DNA of 64,000 bases, taken from Flavobacterium endoglycinae (GTDB taxonomy: Bacteria > Bacteroidota > Bacteroidia > Flavobacteriales > Flavobacteriaceae). Within the stretch, counting starts at the first letter, position 1. Every line of letters starts with the position of its first letter. Position numbers and translations under genes: made by a program. The notes under the pieces were generated by a model. It did not search any database, was not told the origin of the DNA, and saw nothing but the letters and a program-made list of their open reading frames with translations. Location: the NCBI RefSeq assembly GCF_017352115.1, contig NZ_CP071448.1:62001-126000 (forward strand), in the 5' to 3' direction. This document shows, piece by piece, positions 1 through 10,300 of this stretch.

Positions 1-29
1 GCCAGTGCAATCACTGGCTTTTTTTTTAT
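1..29 (+). terminator. Rho-independent terminator of an upstream gene
   Basis: A perfect hairpin (GCCAGTG, loop CAAT, CACTGGC) is followed by nine T residues. It must end transcription of a plus-strand gene lying left of the window. Confidence 0.85.
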
Positions 30-159
30 CCATAAAAGATGTAAGATATTCATTTTAAGGCGTATTATGTAAATCGAAAAACTAATCATATAAAACACTG
101 GAAATCAATATCATTAATTTTAACTATTCAAAGAAAATATTAATTTAAGATTTGAAGTT

Positions 160-1161
160 ATGGATGATAAAAACAAAATATCACGAAGAACTGCTTTAAC
201 AGGAATGGGAGCAATTTGTTTAACAACTGCTTTCACACCAGTCATTGGAGCTGATTTTTCTATGAAAGAAGAATGGTCTACACTCCCCGAAGATCCAACC
301 ACAAAATATCCCCGTCCGCCCTTTAAAGAACAATCGCAGCCTTGGCCGGGACTTGTTAGTAAAATGGATCCGCGTCCTGATCATGGAGAAAAGAGTTATA
401 AAGGTTCTGGCAGATTAAAAGGCCGTAAAGCTTTAATAACTGGTGGTGACTCAGGTATGGGAAGAGCAGCAGCTATTGCCTATGCCAGAGAAGGTGCCGA
501 TGTAGCAATAAATTACTATCCTACTGAAGAGGAAGATGCAAAAGAAGTTATTCAGCTTATTAAAGCAGAAGGACGAAAAGCAGTAGCAATTCCGGGAGAT
601 TTAAGAGATGAAAATTTCTGCAAATCGTTAGTCGAACAAGCCGTAAAAGCGCTTGGAGGTCTGGATATTGTTATTAATAATGCTGCAAGACAGCAAACTC
701 ATGATTCAATTCTAGATATTTCGACAGAAGATTTTGATGCGACCATGAAAACAAATATTTATGCTCCTTTCTGGATTATAAAAGCAGCACTTCCTCATCT
801 AAAGCCAGGTTCTTCGATAATAGGGACAAGTTCAGTTCAAGCTTATGCTCCTACTGAAGATTTGTACGATTATGCACAAACAAAAGCAGCAACTACCAAT
901 TATATTAAATCACTGGCCCGACAACTAGCTCCTAAAGGAATACGCGTAAACGGAGTGGCTCCTGGTCCTGTATGGACGGCGCTTCAGGTAAGCGGTGGTG
1001 CGACAATGGAAAAACTTAAGAATTTTGGTTCACAAACGCCTATGGGAAGACCCGGACAACCGGCAGAGCTTGCTTCCATTTATGTTCAGCTGGTAGCTGA
1101 AGATGCGAGTTATGCGACTGGACAAATCTATGGTTCCAGCGGTGGTGAAGGAAATCCTTAA
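160..1161 (+). CDS. SDR oxidoreductase, general stress protein 39 type, Tat-like leader
   Basis: This is a short-chain dehydrogenase/reductase. The Rossmann motif TGGDSGMGR is at residues 94-102, NNAA at 173-176, a catalytic Ser at about 224-225, and YAQTK (Tyr238, Lys242) completes the active site. The segment from PPF through LKGRKALITGG matches the Bacillus GSP39 (YdaD/YhdF) subfamily, whose physiological substrate is not established. The N-terminus has SRRTAL followed by a hydrophobic stretch ending at VIGA, which looks like a twin-arginine signal and suggests export with a bound nucleotide. The two small genes downstream on the same strand are 23 bp apart and probably cotranscribed. Family is well supported; export is inferred. 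Confidence 0.9.
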   Translation: MDDKNKISRRTALTGMGAICLTTAFTPVIGADFSMKEEWSTLPEDPTTKYPRPPFKEQSQPWPGLVSKMDPRPDHGEKSYKGSGRLKGRKALITGGDSGMGRAAAIAYAREGADVAINYYPTEEEDAKEVIQLIKAEGRKAVAIPGDLRDENFCKSLVEQAVKALGGLDIVINNAARQQTHDSILDISTEDFDATMKTNIYAPFWIIKAALPHLKPGSSIIGTSSVQAYAPTEDLYDYAQTKAATTNYIKSLARQLAPKGIRVNGVAPGPVWTALQVSGGATMEKLKNFGSQTPMGRPGQPAELASIYVQLVAEDASYATGQIYGSSGGEGNP

Positions 1162-1184
1162 ATAACCCATTTAATTTTTAAGTC

Positions 1185-1391
1185 ATGCCTTGGTATTCCG
1201 GAGATTATCCTCCCTCCTATAAAAATCAGCCGAAAGAAATTCGGGAAAAAGCTGTTGAAATAGCCAACGCCCTGCTTCAGGATGGCGCTGAAGAAGGAGT
1301 TGCAATTGCAACAGGATTGAAACAAGCTCGTGAATTACTTACAAGTCACAAAGAGAAAAACAGTAGAACAAACCATACAAAAAAGAATTAA
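1185..1391 (+). CDS. Small YdaT-like protein
   Basis: This 68-residue protein begins MPWYSGDYPPSYKN and continues with a helix of the type REKAVEIANALLQDG then EEGVAIATGLKQA. That pattern is the N-terminal module of Bacillus YdaT and related small stress proteins, which often lie near GSP39-type dehydrogenases. The C-terminus is short and basic. The gene follows the dehydrogenase after 23 bp and precedes an acidic protein after 23 bp. No enzymatic function can be assigned; a role in general stress is inferred from family and context. Confidence 0.8.
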   Translation: MPWYSGDYPPSYKNQPKEIREKAVEIANALLQDGAEEGVAIATGLKQARELLTSHKEKNSRTNHTKKN

Positions 1392-1414
1392 GTATCACAT
1401 TAAAACTAAATATT

Positions 1415-1780
1415 ATGTCAAGAGAAAATTATGATAATTACGATCAGGAAGATTTTACTTATCAAGCAGCAGATCACGTTGCCGGAGATTCTATTAATTC
1501 AGAAACGATGGAAAAAAAAGATCCAGCAATTAATCAGCATCAAAACGAATCAGACAGACACAGTCATATACCACATCATGATGAGGATAGCATAAGTGAA
1601 CATTCTGATGAAAAAGAAAATGACACTTCAGATCCTTTCTTTCAAAAAAATGCCTCTATAGCTCAAGATTTAGATGAGGATCTTAAAGATGAAGATGACG
1701 ACGATGATTTTGACAATGATGCTAATAGAAGAACATTAGATGAGACAAAACCCGATGAAGACGAGGATGACGATTACTAA
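1415..1780 (+). CDS. Highly acidic low-complexity protein
   Basis: This 121-residue protein is dominated by Asp, Glu, Asn, His and Gln. It ends in Asp/Glu runs (around residues 87-99 and 113-121) and has no signal peptide or membrane segment. It resembles the acidic protein at 27363-27719 in composition, Tyr/Asp-rich N-terminus and acidic tail. It is probably intrinsically disordered. It is the third gene of the stress cluster and is followed by a strong terminator. Its function is unknown. Confidence 0.75.
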   Translation: MSRENYDNYDQEDFTYQAADHVAGDSINSETMEKKDPAINQHQNESDRHSHIPHHDEDSISEHSDEKENDTSDPFFQKNASIAQDLDEDLKDEDDDDDFDNDANRRTLDETKPDEDEDDDY

Positions 1781-1808
1781 TGTCACAAATTAATTATCGA
1801 ATAAAAAT

Positions 1809-1856
1809 AAATCCTGAAAGGAATCTAAATAGTTTCTTTTCAGGATTTATTTTTTA
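1809..1856 (+). terminator. Terminator of the stress cluster
   Basis: A long stem (AATCCTGAAAGGAA against TTCTTTTCAGGATT) is followed by ATTTTTT, 28 bp after the acidic protein's stop. Confidence 0.8.
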
Positions 1857-1882
1857 ATGATCCGAATTGTATAGCATTGCAT

Positions 1883-2320
1883 TTAATCAGCTGCATATTT
1901 ATTATTCCAATACAACATCAATAAAAGGGTTACAATGATACAAGATGCTGTTCCTTCAAAAAACAATGAAAGACAATACGTGGTAACGGAAGGTTCTCCT
2001 CCAAACATAAACGCTTCAGATAAGGATTTTACATAACGGTCACCTCCTTTGGCATAACTGTAAATAAGAAGTGCCACAATACTTACAACTACTGCTGTAA
2101 ATGAAGTAACCATAGCTGAAATGGCATTGGGTACAAATCCGTTTTTTCCTTCGGCAAGATTCATTTTCAAACTTCGGTTTACACCGTAGAAAATAAATAA
2201 AACATTGAGAAGCCTTAAATAAAATAAATTTGAAAGGTTTAATAGTTCCATTAGAAGGAAGAATAATGCTATCCCTACGAAGATCAAAAATCCATTAGTA
2301 ATTTCTTTAGGTAATTTCAT
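1883..2320 (-). CDS. Four-helix integral membrane protein, unknown function
   Basis: The 145 residues hold four hydrophobic segments, at about 10-27, 32-48, 67-90 and 115-138, separated by short polar loops. The layout resembles the DUF4199-like small membrane proteins of Bacteroidota, but I cannot place it firmly. There is no catalytic motif. It lies 50 bp downstream of the lipoprotein gene on the same strand and could be cotranscribed with it. Confidence 0.7.
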   Translation of the reverse strand: MKLPKEITNGFLIFVGIALFFLLMELLNLSNLFYLRLLNVLFIFYGVNRSLKMNLAEGKNGFVPNAISAMVTSFTAVVVSIVALLIYSYAKGGDRYVKSLSEAFMFGGEPSVTTYCLSLFFEGTASCIIVTLLLMLYWNNKYAAD

Positions 2321-2370
2321 AATTATTATTTTTAATTCAACAATAAAAATCTAATTTCAACACTTAGAGA

Positions 2371-2661
2371 TTACTTTTTAATGGAATCTGTTTTTATATT
2401 TTGATTCCCTTTTTGAAGCGACCCATCGGTACCCGATCCGGTTGAACCTTCGCCTGTAGCCCCTGTAGTTCCGTACTTGCCATGCTGCTCAGGATCTAAG
2501 GTTGCAGATGAATCAATAGATGGACCAATGGTATCGACAGACATATCTAATGTATCTTTCTGATTGGCATCGACAGTATTATTCTCATTCTTTTTACATG
2601 AAAATAGCGCTGTCGAAGCAAACAGCAGTATTACGATTCTTGTTTTCAAAAGTGTTTTCAT
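2371..2661 (-). CDS. Small lipoprotein, unknown function
   Basis: An open frame extends to 2718, but translation from the Met at 2661 gives a clean lipoprotein signal: MKTLLKTRIVILLF, a hydrophobic core, then lipobox LFSC with Cys at about residue 22. The mature part is about 75 residues, rich in Ser, Thr, Gly and Asp, with no recognisable fold (a GTTGATGEGSTGSGTDGS stretch near the end). It is probably an outer-membrane or periplasmic lipoprotein of unknown role. Confidence 0.7.
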   Translation of the reverse strand: MKTLLKTRIVILLFASTALFSCKKNENNTVDANQKDTLDMSVDTIGPSIDSSATLDPEQHGKYGTTGATGEGSTGSGTDGSLQKGNQNIKTDSIKK

Positions 2662-2780
2662 AATCCAGTAGTTTGAGTTTATAAATTTTAAAAACAAAAT
2701 TAAAACTCTGATTATCAAAACAGTTACAGGATTCCGTTAGTCAGTTACAGAAATCATAGATTTTACCTGTATTTTGTAAT

Positions 2781-4562
2781 TTATTCTTCTTCTGGTTTAT
2801 AACTGCCTTCCTCTGGATATTGTACACTGCCTTTTAATTCTTCAACACGTTTTGGGTCAAATTTTGGCAATTGCAATTCGTTGTTTTCTTTCCATTTTTT
2901 AACCGTTTCTGAAACTTCAGCTGCTTTTTCGGCTGAAAAAGGAGTATCCCGTGCCATATAAAGTGTTTGAGATGGATAAGCCAAAGCAGTACCACTTTTC
3001 TCGATTATGTCCATCATGCGCAGTAATAAATCTTCTTGTACTTCCTGTGATGTTTCAAAATTTATGGATTCAATGTAAGCTGTAATTTCAACCTTCAAAG
3101 CGTCGGTGGTAATTCCGGTAAAGCGTACTACTGGAGGTGAATTTAATACCGCTGGATGAGAATACAATAAAGACCTGAGTTCTATCAGCAGGTATCGCAT
3201 TTGATCGGGTGTTGTTTCCATTCTGAAATTAAAAATGGGATTAAAAATAAAACGGTCGCGATGGGCAAAATTTTCGATTTTACTGGCAGAGAGCTGTCCG
3301 TTTGGAATCGTCACAATCGTTCGTGCTGAAGTGCGTAAAGTTGTCGAACGCATTCCTATAGATTCTACGGTTCCCTTAATATCATCTACACGGCAATAAT
3401 CGCCTACTCTTAATGGCTGATCTGCAATAAGGCTCACACTTCCTACAAAATTTTCAATTGTTTTTTGTGCTCCCAATGCCAATGCGATACCTCCAATTCC
3501 CAGAGCTGCAAGCCCAGCAGTTACATCTACACCAATGATTCCAAGTATAGCAATAATACCTATGAATACAATTGCGACTTTAGTGGTACGGCTTAAAAAC
3601 AAAATTGCCGAAACCGCAGAAATTCGTCCGCGTCTGTTCATTCTGCTTCTGGTAAACATGCTCACAAAATCGGTCATTCGCCAGAGCAGAATTAAAAAAG
3701 CAACAATTCCAATGGTGATGATGATAATACTAAAACGCTGTCTTACTACTATGGAAATTCCCATTCTCTGAGTAAAAGCTACAAACAAAATTACCGTCAG
3801 ATACATCTGGACTGGTAATGTAAAAGCATCTATAATGGCATTTCCTTTTTCGGTATCTGCCTTCTTCCATAATTTTTGGAGTAGAAAAACAAACACAAAA
3901 ATCAGCAGTCTTGACAGTAAATAAGAAACGATAGTCATTACCACAACTACGCCCCAATGTCCGATGGGTACATTTCCCAGTTTTTTTTCTTTTAAAACAT
4001 TGGGAAGTACTCGGTCTAAAAATGTTTTTTCTCCTCTAATATCAGCAGATACAATCGATTCTATTGTTTCTGCCGAAAAAAGCCATAAAGGCGGCTGACT
4101 GTCATCTGACTGGTTTTCGACATAAAGCGGTATTGTAGTTTTGTCACTTGATATATTTCCGACCAAATCGACACCTGTTGCTAGATCATCGTCTATACGG
4201 CCGGTTTCTTTATTGCTGATAATGGAAGATGGCGATAAATTACCTCCCTGATCCAATAACTGCTGAAATGTTTTGGCGATTCTGATTCTCTCAGCGGTTT
4301 TGCGGTACGAACGTTTGCTTAAAACAAAATACTGGCTGGCGCGCAGGTAATTTTGATCGGCGAGTGCTTTAATAAATCCGTTAACTGTTCCCTGAGGCGT
4401 TCTTCTTCCCAAAGAATCATCAGGAGTTTTGGCTGGTTCTTCAGTTGTGGTTTTGGCTGATCCCAGCAGCTGGGCTTTCATATTGTGCGGCGTGATAAAA
4501 CTGATCATCAACAATACAAATGGCAGTAAACGCTTAATTCCTAAAATCATAATTGCATTCAT
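2781..4562 (-). CDS. MscS-family mechanosensitive ion channel
   Basis: This 593-residue protein has a signal peptide (residues 1-30, ending MKAQ) and an extracytoplasmic domain of about 170 residues. Several membrane helices follow, then the MscS pore helix, visible as GLAALGIGGIALALGAQ and NFVGSVSLI, and the beta domain beginning ADQPLRVGDYCRV. The C-terminus is a soluble charged tail ending in PEEE. The domain order is that of larger MscS relatives, which open on membrane tension to release solutes during hypo-osmotic shock. The Met at 4550 is an equally good start. It reads divergently from the lipoprotein at 4912. Confidence 0.93.
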   Translation of the reverse strand: MNAIMILGIKRLLPFVLLMISFITPHNMKAQLLGSAKTTTEEPAKTPDDSLGRRTPQGTVNGFIKALADQNYLRASQYFVLSKRSYRKTAERIRIAKTFQQLLDQGGNLSPSSIISNKETGRIDDDLATGVDLVGNISSDKTTIPLYVENQSDDSQPPLWLFSAETIESIVSADIRGEKTFLDRVLPNVLKEKKLGNVPIGHWGVVVVMTIVSYLLSRLLIFVFVFLLQKLWKKADTEKGNAIIDAFTLPVQMYLTVILFVAFTQRMGISIVVRQRFSIIIITIGIVAFLILLWRMTDFVSMFTRSRMNRRGRISAVSAILFLSRTTKVAIVFIGIIAILGIIGVDVTAGLAALGIGGIALALGAQKTIENFVGSVSLIADQPLRVGDYCRVDDIKGTVESIGMRSTTLRTSARTIVTIPNGQLSASKIENFAHRDRFIFNPIFNFRMETTPDQMRYLLIELRSLLYSHPAVLNSPPVVRFTGITTDALKVEITAYIESINFETSQEVQEDLLLRMMDIIEKSGTALAYPSQTLYMARDTPFSAEKAAEVSETVKKWKENNELQLPKFDPKRVEELKGSVQYPEEGSYKPEEE

Positions 4563-4911
4563 TTTTAATGATTCAATCTATTAAAAATAAGAAATATAGA
4601 AGAGAAAAGAAACCTTTACTCAGGAAATAATGAATTTAAAATTATCTAAATCTTCTCTATTTCCTTAAAGTTTCTGTATGGATGCAATTCACTTATACAC
4701 AAAACCGACTCAGCGTATTAAAAAAAATTAGTACTCTTTTCTAGAAAATAAATAACGCAGCAAGTAGGGTAATTGATCTCATAGTTGTTTTACAATTGAT
4801 CGCTAAAGAATAAAATGTAAAAACAAAGTATCCCCCTTAGAACTTGAAATATAAACTGCTGTTGCAGTGTACTATATTTTTTCACTTTTCAATAACCTAA
4901 ATTAAATTACA
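4563..4911. other. Divergent intergenic region, mscS / lipoprotein
   Basis: This 349-bp AT-rich gap must hold promoters for both flanking genes. I see no perfect TAnnTTTG box, no strong hairpin and no plausible small ORF. Confidence 0.5.
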
Positions 4912-5805
4912 ATGAAATTACAACAAATCAAATTCGCTTTAGCTGCTGTTATCATGACTACCCTCTTTCAAAGCTGCAGCAGTGACAATAGTAATGAACC
5001 TACTCCAACCCCAGAAGCAAAAAAAGAAATCAACCTTGCTACGAGTACAACATTAGGAACCTATCTTACAGACAAAGATGGAAGATCTTTGTATTTTTTC
5101 TCTACTGATGCTAATGGCCAATCTTCTTGTACAGGAGGATGTGAAGTAGTCTGGCCGGTATTTTTTGTAGATAATTTAACTGCTGACAAATTAGGCGCGG
5201 GATTGACATTTTCTGATTTTGGTTCTATAACAACAGGATCTGGCAAAAAACAATTAACATACAAAGGCTGGCCCTTATATTATTATGCTCCAGTAACTTC
5301 AAGTGACGGATATGGTGGAGTAAATAGCCCTGAAGCTCCGGGTAAAACTACTGGAGACGGAGTGGGCGGTGTTTGGTTTATTGCAAAACCAGATTATTCT
5401 ATAATGATTGTAAGAAGTCAGCTCGTGGGACATGACGGCAAAAACTACAAATCAGATTATACTGTTGGAGATGGATTAACGACTTATTTTACAGATGCAA
5501 AAGGAATTACGTTGTATACTTATAAAGGCGATAATTTCAATAAAAACAATTTTACAAAGGCTGATTTTTCAAACAATGGCGTATGGCCCATTTATGAAAC
5601 CGATAAAATTGTAGTGCCATCTGCTCTTGACAAATCTAAATTTGCTGTTATTACTGTGTTTGGAAAAGCGCAAATTACTTACAATGGCTGGCCATTGTAT
5701 TATTTCGGACAAGATGCGAGCGTAAGAGGAGCTAATAAAGGAATCAGTTTCCCAAGTCCTGGTGTTTGGCCTGTTCCAGTAAAAGATATCGTACCAGCAA
5801 TATAA
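4912..5805 (+). CDS. Lipoprotein with Lipoprotein_15 (COG4315) repeats
   Basis: The 297-residue product has a lipoprotein signal (MKLQQIKFAL, lipobox FQSC with Cys at about 22). It carries two long repeats of the secreted Y-x4-D family (PF03640). In each, a TYLTDKDGRSLYFF or TYFTDAKGITLYTY strand is followed by a VWPV/VWPIY motif and later by TYNGWPLYYF. CxGGC (SCTGGCEVVWP) occurs in the first repeat. Proteins of this family are cell-surface or periplasmic lipoproteins whose role is not well defined. It is monocistronic, ending in the terminator at 5879. Confidence 0.88.
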   Translation: MKLQQIKFALAAVIMTTLFQSCSSDNSNEPTPTPEAKKEINLATSTTLGTYLTDKDGRSLYFFSTDANGQSSCTGGCEVVWPVFFVDNLTADKLGAGLTFSDFGSITTGSGKKQLTYKGWPLYYYAPVTSSDGYGGVNSPEAPGKTTGDGVGGVWFIAKPDYSIMIVRSQLVGHDGKNYKSDYTVGDGLTTYFTDAKGITLYTYKGDNFNKNNFTKADFSNNGVWPIYETDKIVVPSALDKSKFAVITVFGKAQITYNGWPLYYFGQDASVRGANKGISFPSPGVWPVPVKDIVPAI

Positions 5806-5878
5806 GTAACATTTTTTCTAAAATTTAGATCTAAAAATAGTAAAGTCTAGAAAAGCAGATATTTATTACTTAAAATTG

Positions 5879-5912
5879 AAAAGCCCTGTATCAATTTGAT
5901 ACAGGGCTTTTT
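5879..5912. terminator. Bidirectional terminator
   Basis: The arms AAGCCCTGTATCA and TGATACAGGGCTT form a perfect stem with A-runs and T-runs on the two sides. It serves both the lipoprotein gene (plus) and the susD gene (minus). Confidence 0.9.
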
Positions 5913-5944
5913 GATGAAATTTTGTGCTAATTTAGAATAAGCGC

Positions 5945-7369
5945 TTATTTAGCATCAAACCATAATTTAGTTGTCAACAAGTCTTTTCCTTGAACAGCAA
6001 TTGCAGCCTGATAACTAGTACCGTTCAATGATTGTTCTGTTCCAGGATAGAAAAAACGTGAAGGAATTTTTCCGTCTAAAACAGTTGCTGGACCTGCTGT
6101 TAAAACAGGATAATCAAGTCTTCTCCATTCTGTAAAAGCATCAAGACCTTGTCCGAAGAATGCAATCCATTTTTGTGTTCCAATTGATTTTGCATAATTG
6201 GTTGCATCATATTTTACAACTGCCTGATTAAGGTAATTCGCAATAACCGTTGGATCTGTGATTCCAAATTGATTAAACGATGCTATAATGGCGTTTCTAT
6301 AATACTGCTCTGCATCTCCTGCAATATAACCACGTGCAGCAGCTTCGGCAAGATTGAAAAGCGTTTCAGAATAAGAAGCGATTACAGCAGGTGATGCTGA
6401 TGTAAGGAAATAAGTTCCTGGTTTGGATGTTTTAGCAAATCCTTGGCTATTAGCATCACTGTTTGATAATCCGTTTGCTCCTCCAACATATTTACCTACA
6501 CTTGCATCTGACGGCAATTGTGCGTAAACCGGTAAACGCGGATCTGAAAATTCATTTAATTTATCTACCATTGTTTTTGAAATACGGAAATCATCACGTG
6601 TTTCAAACCATGCAGAAGCTGGATTTTGCTGAGGTGAACTTGTATAAGTAAATTTAAAAGTATCACTGTTATTGCTTAAAACGCCAGCAGCATCATTTGT
6701 AGCCTCAATAGCCGCTTGTTTTGCTAAAGCAGGTTCTTTGTCTGAAATTCGTAAAGCAATACGCAGACGAAGTGAATTTACAAATCTTTTCCATTTTCCA
6801 ATATCTCCTTTGTACACTAAATCTCCAGTTACAGCACCGTTTGAAGTATTTAATAAAGACTGTGCTTGTTTTAAATCTTCTAATAATCCTGTGTACACAT
6901 CTTTTTGCGTGTCATAAGCCGGAGTTACTTTTTGACCTGCTTCTTTGTACGGAATATTTCCGTAAGCATCTGTCAAAAGTAAAAAGGTCCATGAACGTAA
7001 TGTCAATGCAATACCTTTATAATTTGAATTGGCTTGTGCCTCTGGGAATTTCAGAATAGTGTTTAAATCTGTGATCAAAGTTGCATATCCCGTATTCCAT
7101 AAAGAAGTAAACGAAGTATTCGATACATCATATCGGTCTGGTTCTGTATACTGAATTTTAGCCCAATGTTGTACAAACAACAAAGATGAGTTAAAGTTAT
7201 TCGCATCTCCCCAGTATAAATCAGCACCTTGTTTTAAAGTCCCTGTTAAAAGATATGGAGCCAATGGTGTTTCGGTTGCATTTGGATTTTTATTAATATC
7301 ATCCAGACTATCACTGCAAGAAGTCAGTGTTAGTGCAAACAGTGTTGTATATAATAGTTTTTTTAACAT
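5945..7369 (-). CDS. SusD/RagB-family outer-membrane lipoprotein
   Basis: The 474-residue product starts with a lipoprotein signal (lipobox LTSC, Cys at about 18). It then shows the SusD-like pattern DDINKNPNATETP, alpha-helical TPR-like segments, and the C-terminal region LGTQKWIAFFGQGLDAFTEWRR-like typical of the SusD-like_2 group. SusD proteins cap the SusC transporter on the cell surface and bind the oligosaccharide. It lies 12 bp downstream of susC and is certainly cotranscribed. The substrate is inferred from the neighbouring GH87-like gene to be alpha-1,3-glucan fragments. Confidence 0.93.
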   Translation of the reverse strand: MLKKLLYTTLFALTLTSCSDSLDDINKNPNATETPLAPYLLTGTLKQGADLYWGDANNFNSSLLFVQHWAKIQYTEPDRYDVSNTSFTSLWNTGYATLITDLNTILKFPEAQANSNYKGIALTLRSWTFLLLTDAYGNIPYKEAGQKVTPAYDTQKDVYTGLLEDLKQAQSLLNTSNGAVTGDLVYKGDIGKWKRFVNSLRLRIALRISDKEPALAKQAAIEATNDAAGVLSNNSDTFKFTYTSSPQQNPASAWFETRDDFRISKTMVDKLNEFSDPRLPVYAQLPSDASVGKYVGGANGLSNSDANSQGFAKTSKPGTYFLTSASPAVIASYSETLFNLAEAAARGYIAGDAEQYYRNAIIASFNQFGITDPTVIANYLNQAVVKYDATNYAKSIGTQKWIAFFGQGLDAFTEWRRLDYPVLTAGPATVLDGKIPSRFFYPGTEQSLNGTSYQAAIAVQGKDLLTTKLWFDAK

Positions 7370-7381
7370 GATTTCTTGTTT

Positions 7382-10300
7382 TTAGAATTTAAGATTAACA
7401 TTCAAACTGAAGTTTCTGGTAGTTGGAAGCGATAAACTTTCCAATCCTTGTGCGTTTCCAGTATTGAAAGCTGTTTCAGGATCAATATTTGGCGCATCTT
7501 TGTAAATAAATAATAAGTTACGTCCCGCTGCTGTAACACTCGCGGCTTGAAATCCAAGTTTATTAGCAAATTTCTTGTCGAAATTATACGTTAATTTTAC
7601 TTCTCTTAATTTTACAAAAGTTGAGCTGTAGATGTATGCTTCACTAATATTGTATGATGCTTTGTAATATTCCTGCGCACTGATTACTTTGTTATTTGCA
7701 GTTCCATCAGCAAAGACACCATTAAAGATCATACCGTCATCATAAACCGTTACACCACTTGGAGGAGTTCCGCCTACAACCAATGTTTTCGGATTTGCAG
7801 TATTGTTTCCTGGATAATAGTAGCTTAATCCTCCATTTTCAGCACCACGACCCGGAAGAGTTTGTGCTAATACCCCTGTATAATTTCCTGTTCTGTTTGT
7901 TCCAGAAAACAACTCACCTCCTACACTTGCATCCACAAGGAACGAAAGTTCAAGGTTTTTGTACGTTATAGTATTCGTAATACCGGCTAAGTAATCAGGA
8001 GTGTAATGTCCTAAAACCTTTTTCTGCGGATCAGCTTTTGGTAATCCGTTTGCACCTACTACAATATTTCCGTTTTCATCACGCTGATACGCTGTTCCGT
8101 AAAGTGCACCATAAGCTTGTCCTACAGATGCCAACACATCAACACCTCCTGAAGAACCAATAGTATAGTTTTTAATTAATCCATCATAATCTAAAACTTC
8201 TACTTTACTTCTGTTTCTTGAGTAATTCAAGCCTACATTCCATTTGAAATCTTTACCTTGAACTGGAGTTCCATCTAATTGAACCTCAATACCACGGTTG
8301 TTGATTTTTCCAGCATTGATCAACTGAGAATTGTAACCGCTTGAAGCTGTTGTTTTGATTTCCAAAATCTGGTCAAAACTATTTGTGTTATAATAAGCTA
8401 CATCAAAGTGAAGTCTGTTTTTAAAGAAAGAAGATTCAATACCAAACTCCGTAGAACGTGTAGTTTCTGGTTTTAAGTCTGGATTCAGTTTCTTTTGAGA
8501 AGAAGTCTGAATAGGATTTCCATCAAATGCTGTTTGGAAATTATAAATCGTAGACAATTGGTAAGGATCTGCATCATTTCCAACTTCAGACCAACCTCCG
8601 CGTAACTTTAAGAAATCAAGCGTGTTGCTTTTAATATTTAAAGCTTCAGATAAAATTAAACTACCATTAATCGATGGATAGAAATAAGAACGGTTATTGC
8701 TTGGCAATGTTGAAGACCAGTCATTACGAGCTGTTACGTTTAAGTAAGCATAATTTCTAAATCCTAATTGTGCCGATGCATAAACACTATACACTTTTAA
8801 TCTTGATAATAAATTTGATGATGTTAATGGATCACGTGAATTGGTTAATGTATACAAATCCGGTACCGCTAAACGTGGTGCTTTTTGATAGTTATTGGCA
8901 TCATTACGGCTGCGAACATTAAATCCTGCAAGTGCATCTAAAGAGAAATCTTCGCTTAATTTTTTATCATAATGAAAAATACCCTCTGTATTTCTTTCAT
9001 TTACCGTGTAAGCATCTTCTGCATACGAACCATAAGGAGTTCCATTTGTACCGTATTTAATAGTGTACTTTCTTCTGTCATTGTAGTAATCAACGCCTGT
9101 ACGGAATTTAAAATCAAGTCCTTCTGCTAATTTTGCTTCTAAATGGATATCTCCAATTAAACGGTTACGCTGCTGGCTTGTGGTATTATAATAGGCATTC
9201 CAGTATGGATTGCTGTAGTAGCTGTTGTTCCAGTTCACATTTCTGTTATTTCTAAGCTGATTGATATCAACTTGGCGTCCGAACCAAAGAAACTGAAGCA
9301 TTACACCTGCAGCACGGTTACCTGATGGACCACCCGGAAGTGCAGGAGCATCTGTAACAATATAATTACCTGTTACTCCTACTTTGATTCTGTCTGAGAT
9401 TTGGTAATTAGAATTAATCGTAAAGTTAGTTTTATTGACTTCACTGTTTGGTACTGTTCCTAATTGTTTTTGATTGTTTACACCTAAACGGAAATCTGAT
9501 TTGTCGTTTGATTTCGCAACCGAAATACTGTTATCAAAAGTATATCCATTGTTAAAGAAGTCTTTTACGTTATCTGGATGTGCTACAAAAGGAACTGCTT
9601 CACCATTTGAATAGAATTGCGGAATAAGACGACCGTCCATTCTTGGTCCCCAGCTTTCGTCAACTCCGTCATTTACACCGCCTCCTTTACCATCTACATA
9701 GCTGAATCTTCCGTTAGAACCTTGCCCAAATGTATTTTGAAATCTAGGTAAAGTAGCTACTTGAGAAATTGTGATTCCGGTATTAAAGGTGATTCCCAAT
9801 CCTTTTTGTCCTTTTCCTGATTTTGTAGTAATCAAAACTACACCATGCGCGGCACGAGAACCGTATAAAGCAGCTGCGTTTGGTCCTTTTAATACGTTTA
9901 TCGATTCGATATCCTGCGGACTCAAATCGGCAATTGCGTTTTTAAAGTCACGAGTAGCTCCACCAACGCTTCCTAGTTGTGAGTTATCTACTGGAATTCC
10001 ATCTACTACAAATAAAGGCTGATTGTTTCCTGCAATAGAAGTTTCTCCACGAATAACGATACGAGAAGATCCCATATCACCTTGTGAATTTGTAATACGA
10101 ACCCCTGCCAATTTTCCGGTAAGGTTGTTCAAAATATTGGTTTCTTTCGTATTTTCTAAGTCTTTAGTTTTAAGTGACTGAGTAGTATATCCTAAAGATT
10201 TCTTTTCTTTTGAAATTCCTAATGCCGTAACTACAACTTCTGATAATAAATTCTGCTCTTCAGTTAAGTTGATTGTAACTGGATTTTCATTAGCAACAAT

